DNA of 33,351 nucleotides from Treponema sp. UBA4692 (GTDB taxonomy: Bacteria; Spirochaetota; Spirochaetia; Treponematales; Treponemataceae). The translations under genes were made by a program, and so were the position numbers. Positions 1 through 6,623 of the stretch are shown piece after piece (position 1 is the first letter of the stretch; every line of letters starts with the position of its first letter). The notes under the pieces are model-generated. The model was not told the DNA's origin and did no database searches. It saw nothing but the letters and a program-made list of their open reading frames with translations. The stretch spans positions 1-33,351 of the forward strand of contig DHKO01000004.1 of NCBI GenBank assembly GCA_002404895.1, written 5' to 3'.

Positions 1-116
1 TCCGCGCCGAGCGTGTTCAGAACAACACGCACCGTGTACAGAGACACGAGCATTATGAGAATCTGCCGGAAATATAGAGCGAGTGTGTTTTTTGCTATGC
101 GGCTTGAATTACTCAT
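1..116 (-). CDS. Polysaccharide flippase, N-terminal fragment (runs off the window)
   Basis: Reading the minus strand from the ATG at 116-114 gives 38 residues that continue past the window edge. They begin MSNSSRIAKNTLALYF and go on through QILIMLVSLYTVRVVLNTLGA. This matches the usual start of Wzx/RfbX-type oligosaccharide flippases, where a short basic stretch leads into the first membrane helix and a VVLNTLG motif. Such proteins move lipid-linked sugar units across the inner membrane. The ATG follows the TAA stop of the glycosyltransferase directly (TAAATG), so translation is probably coupled and the two share an operon. The family call rests only on this short N-terminus; the rest of the protein is not visible. 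Confidence 0.7.
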   Translation of the reverse strand, partial: MSNSSRIAKNTLALYFRQILIMLVSLYTVRVVLNTLGA

Positions 117-974
117 TTAAGACAAAAATTCCTCATTTTCAATCTCCCCCAAAACCCTCTCATTCATCTCCTTTCTTTCCCTGTCGAACCACCAGCCGTA
201 TTTCCCAAAATACTTGAACGCGCTTTTTATGTGAGCCAAAAGCATTCTGCGATTTTTGTAGCTTTCCTTCTGATGGTCGTGGATTATCTGAACGCCCGGA
301 AAATACAGCGTCTTTGCAACGCGGTGCAGGCGGCGGATCAGGTCGAAATCTTCAAAGTACATAAAGAATCTGTCGTCAAAGAAAATATTGTTTTCTGCAA
401 GAACGCTAAGGCGCATGAACATAAAGCAGCCCGAAAGACACGGAGGATTTATCACCTTGTCGTAGCCAAAGTTTTTCAGGCAGTAGCGGTCGTTTTTCTT
501 TTCGCTCCACTTTGTCTTTGGCAGAAAGCGGCGGAAAATCAAATCGCCCGGAGTCGGAAGCAGTTTGCACAAATACTGGATTTTGCCGTCCGGATACACA
601 ACTTTCGGAAGCACATAGGCTGCGTCTGGATTTTTATCCATAAAATCTATAAGAGCCGGCAAAACTTCCGTGTTAAAACGGATGTCCGGATTCAGCACAA
701 CGTGATATTCGCTTTCGTTTTCAATCGCCTCGTGCATTGCAAGATTGTGGCTTGCGCCATATCCTAAGTTTTCGTTGTGAATGTAACGGATTTTTGTAAA
801 GCCGTTTTCTTCCGAGCGTTTTTCCAGAATCCGCCATTTGTCGTTCGGTGAATTGTCGATAATATAAAGCGTTTCCACGCAGGCAGAGTCAAAAACAGAT
901 TTTAAGACAGCTTCTATTTGAGTGCGCGGAGTGTTGAACAAAACAATGCTTGCGGTAAGTTTTTTCGCGGTCAT
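117..974 (-). CDS. Family 2 glycosyltransferase (rhamnosyltransferase-like)
   Basis: The 285-residue protein has the GT-A fold layout of family 2 glycosyltransferases. It has an N-terminal ASIVLFN strand, a nucleotide-binding YIIDNS segment near residues 37-42, an NLGYGASHN stretch near 69-77, and an NPDIRF segment near 95-100 where the metal-binding DxD region is expected. Further on come a CLSGCFMFMR segment and MYFEDFDLIRRL, whose acidic pair fits the catalytic base position. This arrangement resembles WbbL-type rhamnosyltransferases, but the sugar cannot be read from sequence. No membrane helices are evident, so it probably acts at the cytoplasmic face. Its ATG overlaps the upstream gene's TGA (ATGA), and its TAA abuts the flippase ATG, so the three genes form a compact polysaccharide operon. 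Confidence 0.88.
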   Translation of the reverse strand: MTAKKLTASIVLFNTPRTQIEAVLKSVFDSACVETLYIIDNSPNDKWRILEKRSEENGFTKIRYIHNENLGYGASHNLAMHEAIENESEYHVVLNPDIRFNTEVLPALIDFMDKNPDAAYVLPKVVYPDGKIQYLCKLLPTPGDLIFRRFLPKTKWSEKKNDRYCLKNFGYDKVINPPCLSGCFMFMRLSVLAENNIFFDDRFFMYFEDFDLIRRLHRVAKTLYFPGVQIIHDHQKESYKNRRMLLAHIKSAFKYFGKYGWWFDRERKEMNERVLGEIENEEFLS

Positions 975-1480
975 TTAACAGCCTCCGCATTTTTCTCGTT
1001 GTTCGCTGTTTCTTCGTCAGAAACAAAATCTCTGCAAGCGTCGTAAATCACCTGAACGCTGATGCTTGAACTCCGGCAAAATTCACTAAATTTTTCAATT
1101 ACGCTTTTTCTGATTTCCTCGCCGCCAAGCCAGACAGACTTATCTTCATCCGCAACTGGCGACAGCGTGCATATATATAGAAGAATCTTGAATTCCGCAT
1201 TTTCTTGAAACTTATTTTGCAAAGATTCGCTTTTTTGAATCTGAATCGCTTTGGCTAAATTGAAATAAGCTTCTTTTTCTTTATATGTGTTTTTGATTTC
1301 TGCCTTTATGTTTTCAAGAATTTGTTCCAACGTTTTTTCGCTTAAACCGTTCGGAAAGCTGATTATTCCGCTTTTTGCCCACAAGCCTTTCTCATCGGCG
1401 AGAAAATCGCGCATGTCATTGAGTTTTTTTTGATTGAATCCTTCTGGAGCGGAGCCGAGAAGAAGAGCGTAATGTTTCAA
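971..1480 (-). CDS. Small protein with possible degenerate caspase-like fold
   Basis: This 169-residue protein is not confidently recognised. The chosen start is TTG at 1480-1478 because GAGG lies about five bases upstream and no in-frame ATG has a better site. Residues 3-9 (HYALLLG), a helix with MRDFL, a strand ending VQVIYDACRD (143-151), and an earlier ILLYICTLS strand (99-107) follow the order of strands in caspase-like (C14) p20 domains, with Cys149 where the nucleophile would sit. The expected His-Gly after the earlier strand is absent (CTLS instead), so if the fold is right the protein may be inactive. It overlaps the downstream glycosyltransferase by ATGA, so it belongs to the polysaccharide operon. 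The fold assignment is a hypothesis. Confidence 0.6.
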   Translation of the reverse strand: MKHYALLLGSAPEGFNQKKLNDMRDFLADEKGLWAKSGIISFPNGLSEKTLEQILENIKAEIKNTYKEKEAYFNLAKAIQIQKSESLQNKFQENAEFKILLYICTLSPVADEDKSVWLGGEEIRKSVIEKFSEFCRSSSISVQVIYDACRDFVSDEETANNEKNAEAVK

Positions 1481-1502
1481 AGCGACCTCATAAAAATAAA
1501 TG

Positions 1503-1578
1503 AAAACTACGAATGTTCGGAGTTGTGAACAATATTACTACGATATTATGAAGTGTTCAAGCGAAAAACTATGAATGT
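1503..1578. repeat. Direct repeat pair flanking divergent promoters (possible operators)
   Basis: AAAACTACGAATGT at 1503-1516 and AAAACTATGAATGT at 1565-1578 match at 13 of 14 bases in the same orientation, 62 bases apart. They bracket the minus-strand promoter and lie upstream of the XRE gene at 1607. This is the arrangement expected of sites bound by the adjacent regulator; binding is inferred. Confidence 0.4.
1532..1560 (-). promoter_or_regulatory. Promoter for the 1480-to-1 polysaccharide operon
   Basis: On the minus strand TTGAAC (1560-1555) is separated by 17 bases from TAATAT (1537-1532), a fair sigma-70-like promoter. It would start transcription near 1525, about 45 bases before the TTG start at 1480. 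Confidence 0.5.
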
Positions 1579-1606
1579 AAGTAGTCAAAGTTTGTAAAAT
1601 CAAATC

Positions 1607-1870
1607 ATGGGCTTTTGGGAAAAAGTTGAGATTTTGCGGAAAGAACAAAACACGTCATACCGATGGATTGCGGGGCAGATGGGCGTTTCGGAGACGACTG
1701 TTTCCAGCATGAGAAAGGCTGGAACTGAGCCGCGCGCCGGAGAAGCTGTAAAAATCGCGAAATCTTTGGGAACGACTGTCGAATTTCTTGTGGGGGCAGG
1801 CGATGATGAATTTTTCCATAAATATAAGAAGCTGAAATCCGAAATCCAGATGATTTTGGACAGAAATTAA
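1607..1870 (+). CDS. Small XRE-family helix-turn-helix regulator
   Basis: The 87-residue protein is mostly one XRE/Cro-type DNA-binding domain. WIAGQMGVSETTVSSMRKAG (about residues 20-39) is the helix-turn-helix, followed by AVKIAKSLGTTVEFLV, the usual closing helices. The charged C-terminus (KYKKLKSEIQMILDRN) may help dimerisation. It is divergent from the polysaccharide operon, so it may control that operon or itself through the repeats between them. No Shine-Dalgarno site precedes the ATG. Instead TAAAAT at 1595-1600 lies six bases before it, so the mRNA may be leaderless. A weak terminator follows at 1919-1946. Confidence 0.82.
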   Translation: MGFWEKVEILRKEQNTSYRWIAGQMGVSETTVSSMRKAGTEPRAGEAVKIAKSLGTTVEFLVGAGDDEFFHKYKKLKSEIQMILDRN

Positions 1871-1918
1871 CGAAAACTTGCAGCTCCATTTTTTTGAAAA
1901 AGTCTTCTATAAATAAAC

Positions 1919-1946
1919 CGTAAAATGTGAATCTTTACGCTTTTTT
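1919..1946 (+). terminator. Weak rho-independent terminator after the XRE gene
   Basis: CGTAAA (1919-1924) pairs with TTTACG (1934-1939) over a nine-base loop, followed by C and six T. The six-pair stem is short and A/T rich, so efficiency may be low. Confidence 0.4.
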
Positions 1947-2021
1947 GGCACGGAAAGTTCTGTTTCGGCCGTCGGCTGTTTTTCTTGCGTCTTGTGCAAT
2001 TTCTTCTTTCTAATCTTTCAC

Positions 2022-2050
2022 TTTACGCAACATTCTTGCGGCGTTATACT
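2022..2050 (+). promoter_or_regulatory. Promoter for ilvD
   Basis: TTTACG (2022-2027), a 17-base spacer and TATACT (2045-2050) form a good sigma-70-like promoter, 37 bases before the ilvD ATG. No leader-peptide attenuator or T-box was seen in the short leader. Confidence 0.55.
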
Positions 2051-2087
2051 TTTACAATCTTGAAAACAATTTTTATGAGGTACATAA

Positions 2088-3779
2088 ATGGCAAAAAAAT
2101 CTGACAATGCCTGCAGGGGAACTGCGCGCGCGCCGCACCGCTCGCTTTTTTACGCTTCGGGCTATACTGAAGAAGAACTGAATCAGCCGCTCGTCGGCGT
2201 TATCTGCGCAAAGAACGAGCTTATTCCGGGACACATCGAGCTTGACAGAATCGCAGAGGCTGTAAAGGCTGGAATCCGCTATGCGGGAGGAACTCCAATA
2301 GAATTTCCTGCGATTGGCGTTTGCGACGGAATTGCGATGGGACACGAGGGAATGAAATATTCGCTTGTTACGCGCGAGCTTATCGCTGACAGCGTTGAGT
2401 GCGTCGCTAAGGCTCATCAGCTTGACGCTCTCGTTATGATTCCGAACTGCGATAAAATCGTTCCTGGTATGCTGATGGCGGCTGCCCGCCTTGATTTGCC
2501 GACTGTTTTCTGCTCTGGCGGACCTATGATGCCTGGGCATCTTCCGGGACACGACTCTTCAAATCCTTATGCTGACAAGAACCTTTCTTTGACAGATATG
2601 TTCGAGGCTGTCGGCGGCTTGGCTGTCGGAAAAATCAACGAGTCCCAGCTTGAGGAGATGGAGCATTACGCTTGCCCGGGCTGCGGAGCTTGCTCTGGAA
2701 TGTTCACTGCGAACTCTATGAACTGCCTTACAGAGGTTTTGGGACTTGGTCTTCCAGGAAACGGAACAATTCCTGCTGTTACTGGAAGAAGAATCGCGCT
2801 TGCAAAGCACGCCGGAATGCAGGTTATGGAAATGTACAGGCGCGGAATCACAGCGCGGCAGATGATGACGGCGGAGAATTTCAAAAATGCTCTAACTGCT
2901 GACATGGCCCTTGGTTGCTCCAGCAACACAATGCTCCATGTTCCTGCGATTGCGCACGAGGCTGGAGTCGTAATCGACCTGCACGAGGTAAACAAAATCT
3001 CCGAGCGCACTCCGAATCTCTGCCACCTTGCTCCTGCTGGACACACTTTTATGTGCGAGCTTGATGACGCAGGCGGAGTTCAGGCGGTTCTTGCCGAGCT
3101 TGCAAAGAAAAATCTTATCAACACAAATTTGATTACGGCGACAGGAAAGACAATCGCCGAGAATATCAAATTCGCAAAAAACAGAAATCCTGAAATTTTG
3201 CGTCCTATTGAAAATCCTTATTCTGACAACGGCGGAATCGCGATTCTCTTCGGAAATCTTGCTCCGAACGGAACGGTTGTAAAGCGTTCTGCCTGCGCGA
3301 AAGAGCTTATGTACCACACCGGTCCTGCGCGTGTTTTCAACGGCGAGGAAGAGGCGATGGAGGCTGTGCAGAAATCGCAGATTAAGCCGGGCGATGTTGT
3401 TGTAATCCGCTACGAAGGCCCGAAAGGCGGCCCTGGAATGAGGGAAATGCTCGCTGTTACTGCCGCGCTCGCGGGTCAGGGCTTGGACAAGCAGGTTGCG
3501 CTTATCACGGACGGAAGATTTTCCGGCGCGACACGAGGAGCTTCTCTTGGACATTGCTCTCCTGAAGCTGCTGTCGGCGGCCCGATTGCTCTTGTTCAGG
3601 AGGGCGACAAAATCACTCTCGACATCAACAACTACAAGATTCATCTTGAAGTGAGCGACGAGGAGCTTGAAAAACGCCGTGCCGCATGGAAGCCGATTGA
3701 GCCTAAAGTCAAGACCGGCTATCTTGCGCGCTACGCAAAGCTCGTAAGCTCTGCCGACAAGGGAGCGATACTCGAGTAG
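2088..3779 (+). CDS. ilvD: Dihydroxy-acid dehydratase
   Basis: IlvD dehydrates 2,3-dihydroxy-isovalerate and 2,3-dihydroxy-3-methylvalerate to the 2-keto acids in valine and isoleucine synthesis. At 563 residues it is the normal family length. Visible family hallmarks are ICAKNE near the N-terminus, GVCDGIAMGHEGMKYSL, the NCDKIVPGMLMAAARL segment, and YACPGCGACSGMFTANSMNCLTE, whose cysteines together with the NCDK cysteine are those expected to hold the Fe-S cluster. The C-terminal half contains RYEGPKGGPGMREM and TDGRFSGATRGASLGH, typical of the swivelling domain. GAGG lies seven bases before the ATG. The yitT-like gene follows after 34 bases on the same strand. IlvB, the first enzyme of the pathway, is encoded about 7.6 kb downstream; IlvC and IlvE are not in this window. 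Confidence 0.97.
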   Translation: MAKKSDNACRGTARAPHRSLFYASGYTEEELNQPLVGVICAKNELIPGHIELDRIAEAVKAGIRYAGGTPIEFPAIGVCDGIAMGHEGMKYSLVTRELIADSVECVAKAHQLDALVMIPNCDKIVPGMLMAAARLDLPTVFCSGGPMMPGHLPGHDSSNPYADKNLSLTDMFEAVGGLAVGKINESQLEEMEHYACPGCGACSGMFTANSMNCLTEVLGLGLPGNGTIPAVTGRRIALAKHAGMQVMEMYRRGITARQMMTAENFKNALTADMALGCSSNTMLHVPAIAHEAGVVIDLHEVNKISERTPNLCHLAPAGHTFMCELDDAGGVQAVLAELAKKNLINTNLITATGKTIAENIKFAKNRNPEILRPIENPYSDNGGIAILFGNLAPNGTVVKRSACAKELMYHTGPARVFNGEEEAMEAVQKSQIKPGDVVVIRYEGPKGGPGMREMLAVTAALAGQGLDKQVALITDGRFSGATRGASLGHCSPEAAVGGPIALVQEGDKITLDINNYKIHLEVSDEELEKRRAAWKPIEPKVKTGYLARYAKLVSSADKGAILE

Positions 3780-3813
3780 AAAACAAAATCATAATCTTGG
3801 AGCAATTTCGTTT

Positions 3814-4704
3814 ATGCGTTATCATTTGGAAAGTATGAACGAACATATCTCCAAGACTGCCTGGCGGCTTCTTTTAGTTGTCGCCGGCGGTTTTTTGATG
3901 GCGTGCAATATCGTCTCTTTTGCCCGTCCTGCAAATCTTTTTCCGGGCGGATTCACTGGAATCTCGCTTTTGATTCAAGATGTCTTCTCAAAATATTTCA
4001 ATCTGAAAGTTCCGTATTCAATCGTAAACTACGCTTTGAATGCAGTTCCTGTCGTAATCGGAATAAAATATATCGGAAAAAAATTCACGTTTTTCAGCGT
4101 CGTGATGATTTTTATCTCGGGCATTTTCACAGACTTGCTTTCGCATTGCACGTTTCTTCATCTTACAGACGATATGCTTTTATGCTCGGTTTTCGGCGGA
4201 ATCGTGAACGCGGTTTCAATCTGTCTTTGCCTTTTTGCAGGCGCGTCTTCCGGCGGCACTGATTTTATCGCGATTTTCATATCTGAAAAAACTGGAAAAT
4301 CCTCTTGGAACTTGATTTTCGGCTTCAATGTTTGCGTTTTGTTCACTGCCGGGCTTCTTTTTGGCTGGGACAAGGCTCTTTACTCGATTATTTTTCAGTT
4401 CGCGTCAACTCAGGTTGTGAACACTCTCTACAAAAAATACTCAAAGACGACGCTTTTGATTATAACCGACAAGCCGACCGAAATTTATGAGAAAATCAAG
4501 GAGCTTACAAATCACGGCGCGACGGTTTTCGAGGGGCGGGGCGAGTTTTCGGGGCATACGCACAAAATGGTCTACACGGTTGTCTCGTCCTCTGAAATCG
4601 GCAGCCTTGAAAAAGCCCTCCGCAGCGTTGACCCGCTCGCGTTCATAAATGTTTTGCAGTCAAAAGAAATCATCGGAAAATTCTTCAAGCGGCAAAACGA
4701 CTAA
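3814..4704 (+). CDS. YitT-family membrane protein with C-terminal DUF2179 domain
   Basis: The 296-residue protein has about five to six hydrophobic helices in its first two thirds. These include LLLVVAGGFLMACNIVSF, a segment with GGFTGISLLI, and GASSGGTDFIAIFIS, a glycine-rich motif typical of YitT/YqfU-type proteins. The last 80 or so residues (TTLLIITDKPTEIYEKIKE through the GHTHKMVYTVV segment) are a soluble DUF2179 domain. The transported substrate, if any, is unknown. The start is uncertain: GGAG lies 11 bases before the ATG at 3814, while a second ATG at 3835 has GGAAAG too close to it. It sits 34 bases after ilvD and probably shares its transcript, though no functional link is evident. 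Confidence 0.88.
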   Translation: MRYHLESMNEHISKTAWRLLLVVAGGFLMACNIVSFARPANLFPGGFTGISLLIQDVFSKYFNLKVPYSIVNYALNAVPVVIGIKYIGKKFTFFSVVMIFISGIFTDLLSHCTFLHLTDDMLLCSVFGGIVNAVSICLCLFAGASSGGTDFIAIFISEKTGKSSWNLIFGFNVCVLFTAGLLFGWDKALYSIIFQFASTQVVNTLYKKYSKTTLLIITDKPTEIYEKIKELTNHGATVFEGRGEFSGHTHKMVYTVVSSSEIGSLEKALRSVDPLAFINVLQSKEIIGKFFKRQND

Positions 4705-4746
4705 AAAATTCAATTTTGACTATGAATTGAAAAAAGTGGAGAATAT

Positions 4747-4920
4747 ATGACACAATCTTTTTCTAGCTGGACTGAATATGACAACTGGCTTGTCAAAAAT
4801 TATGAGCAGTACGCAATTGTTTCCGTGAACGAGGAAGACGGAAAAGTGAACGCCGAGTACGTTGAAAAAGCGGAATGGGAAAAAATGCAAAAAGAAGAGG
4901 AAGCTAAAGCGAATCAATAA
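4747..4920 (+). CDS. 57-residue small acidic protein
   Basis: This short frame starts at ATG 4747 with GGAG seven bases upstream and ends at TAA 4918-4920. It begins MTQSFSSWTEYDNWLVKNYE and ends in a charged helix rich in Glu and Lys (EWEKMQKEEEAKANQ). There is no signal peptide or membrane segment. It lies 42 bases after the YitT-like gene in the same direction, so it may be the last gene of that operon. Its last 17 bases overlap the 3' end of the convergent ATP-grasp gene. I do not recognise the family; coding status rests on the ribosome site and protein-like composition. Confidence 0.6.
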   Translation: MTQSFSSWTEYDNWLVKNYEQYAIVSVNEEDGKVNAEYVEKAEWEKMQKEEEAKANQ

Positions 4921-6301
4921 GGCTAAGCGCATTATTGAAGAAAATTTCTTCCATTTCGCCCTCAAATTCGCTTTTCAGGATATTAAGGTTTTCCCGCAGT
5001 TTTTCAAAGGTTTCCGCTGTGAAAATCACCTCGCAGTAGCCTTTTTCGCGCAGCTGCTTTGCCCCGAGATTTTCCTGCTGGTTTACAATCGAGACAAACG
5101 GCAGCGATTTTGCTTTTTCAAGTTTTTCGTCGCTTAGAAGCGGAAATTTTATGTTCATCGCAGGCGAGAAATTGATTTCGTTCCCGGATTTGCTTTTTGT
5201 TTCGGAAATCTCGAAATCTTCGCCGTTTTCAAGATTTTTCTCCGCTATTTCAAAAAGCATTTTCGGAACTGGCTTTTTCGTGCTTGCGGCGTAAGTTGTC
5301 GTCATTCCTGAAAGCCGTGGATTCACTTCAAGCACAAACCATTTTTTTTCATCTTCGTTAAAAACAAGGTCGAAATTCGCGCTTCCGTCAAGATTCATTT
5401 TTTCGCAGAGGCTTGAAATCATTTTTTCAAGGCCGGAAAGACAATACTTTTCGCGGTCAAGAACCGGCCCGACTTTCACGCTTTGCTTTGGCGACGTGAT
5501 TCCGTATCTGTTCACGGAAAATTTGAACGGCGGAAGAACTTTCACAAAGCTTTTTCCGTTTTTTTGAAATCTCACGGCTTCAAGCCCGAACTGTCCGCCT
5601 TTTATCATCTCCTCGATGATTCTGTCCGCAGTCGTTTTTTTCGAAAGAGTTATCGCTTTTGCCTCCTCAAAACTGTTCACAACGTCCATTCCAAACGAGC
5701 TCATACCAGTTGTGTCCTTGATGATTGTCGGAAATTTTAGTTTTCTGATTTGACTGAAAAGCGCGTTCTTGTAGACATTGCTTTTGATTTCGCGCCTGTT
5801 TCCGCCGTTTATAAAAAGCTCATGATGAAGATAGACCGCCTTTGCGCATGGAAAATTGTATTTTTCAAAAAACTGGTGCGTCTGCCACTTGTCAAAAGAA
5901 ATTAAAGCGGCTTCAAGCGGATGGCAAACTGTTTTTATTCCTTTTCTGCGGAGATTTTCCGCAACGAGTGCGTCCTTTGCCGTAAGCCAGTCGAAAGGCG
6001 GAACATAAAAGCTCGCCGCCAGCGCAATTTCAGGATTCAGCGAAAAAAGAAAATCTGCGATTTTTTCCTCATCGTCATCTCCAATCAGAAAGTATTCAAC
6101 GTTTTTCGCTTTCTCTGCGATTTCATTGTTTTTCACGTCCAAAAGAAAAGTTCCAGGAAGCTGAGTCGCAATCAGAAATTGATGCTCAGGATGTTTTTCC
6201 GCAAGATTTTCCCATTGGCTCGCCCATGACGGAAGCGTTCTAAGATTCGTTTTTTCGCCGTCGTATCTGTTTGAATTTGTGGAGTAAAAAAGAATTCGCA
6301 T
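4904..6301 (-). CDS. ATP-grasp domain ligase
   Basis: The 465-residue protein has an ATP-grasp fold. An N-terminal Rossmann-like region (MRILFYSTNS to about residue 130) is followed by a substrate-contact region with SFDKWQTHQFFEKYNFP. The ATP-binding core has FPTIIKDTTGMSSFGM, where the lysine should contact phosphate. The metal-binding signature is DLVF followed by WFVLEVNPRLSGMTTTYAAST, with Glu and Asn in place. Such enzymes join a carboxylate to an amine through an acyl-phosphate; the substrates here cannot be read. A terminal region of about 100 residues is unassigned. There is no Shine-Dalgarno site; TAAAAT lies six bases before the ATG, suggesting a leaderless message. The stop is 17 bases inside the convergent small gene. 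Confidence 0.85.
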   Translation of the reverse strand: MRILFYSTNSNRYDGEKTNLRTLPSWASQWENLAEKHPEHQFLIATQLPGTFLLDVKNNEIAEKAKNVEYFLIGDDDEEKIADFLFSLNPEIALAASFYVPPFDWLTAKDALVAENLRRKGIKTVCHPLEAALISFDKWQTHQFFEKYNFPCAKAVYLHHELFINGGNRREIKSNVYKNALFSQIRKLKFPTIIKDTTGMSSFGMDVVNSFEEAKAITLSKKTTADRIIEEMIKGGQFGLEAVRFQKNGKSFVKVLPPFKFSVNRYGITSPKQSVKVGPVLDREKYCLSGLEKMISSLCEKMNLDGSANFDLVFNEDEKKWFVLEVNPRLSGMTTTYAASTKKPVPKMLFEIAEKNLENGEDFEISETKSKSGNEINFSPAMNIKFPLLSDEKLEKAKSLPFVSIVNQQENLGAKQLREKGYCEVIFTAETFEKLRENLNILKSEFEGEMEEIFFNNALSLIDSL

Positions 6302-6420
6302 ATAAAGATTTTAATGAAAAACCGCTTTTGCCGAAACTGAAAATTTTGGATTTTTGGCTAAGAGAAAAAGTGAAAACGTGCCGTTCAGAATTTATTTTGG
6401 AATCTATAAAACTAATCCGC

Positions 6421-6612
6421 AGAAAAATCCGTTTATATCTGCGAAAATCCGTGCCTTTCCGTTTTTTTTTTGTTCGCCGTGTTTCAGAAAAGTAAAAAAA
6501 TGCTGAACCAGCTCCTTTCGGCGATGATTCAGCATTAAGAATATTGTGGAGATTTCAAAAATTGTTTCATAGAAAAATCCGCTTAATCTATGAAAATCTG
6601 TGCCTATCCGTG
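6421..6612. repeat. Two diverged copies of an intergenic repeat
   Basis: The segments 6421-6462 and 6571-6612 both start AGAAAAATCCG and share GAAAATC, GTGCCT and TCCGT in the same order, with one indel and several substitutions. Both are followed within about 12 bases by a run of eight or more T. They are in direct orientation about 150 bases apart and lie outside coding regions. The family is unknown to me. Confidence 0.6.
6494..6536 (-). terminator. Rho-independent terminator for mglBAC
   Basis: On the minus strand AATGCTGAA (6536-6528) pairs perfectly with TTCAGCATT (6507-6499), followed by a run of T down to 6494. It lies 88 bases past the mglC stop. Confidence 0.75.
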
Positions 6613-6623
6613 TTGATTTTTTT

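Larger units (their letters stand above)
6302..6623. other. Gene-free stretch with two repeat copies and a terminator
   Basis: No convincing gene was found in these 322 bases. The stretch contains the possible leaderless promoter of the ATP-grasp gene at its left end, two diverged copies of an intergenic repeat (6421-6462 and 6571-6612), and a terminator for the mgl operon (6494-6536). Confidence 0.7.

Noticed and set aside
231..767. 178-codon frame opposite the glycosyltransferase
   Set aside because: Antisense shadow; the glycosyltransferase has clear family motifs and a tight operon fit.
2892..3644. 250-codon frame opposite ilvD
   Set aside because: Long antisense frame caused by codon bias of the well-supported ilvD gene.
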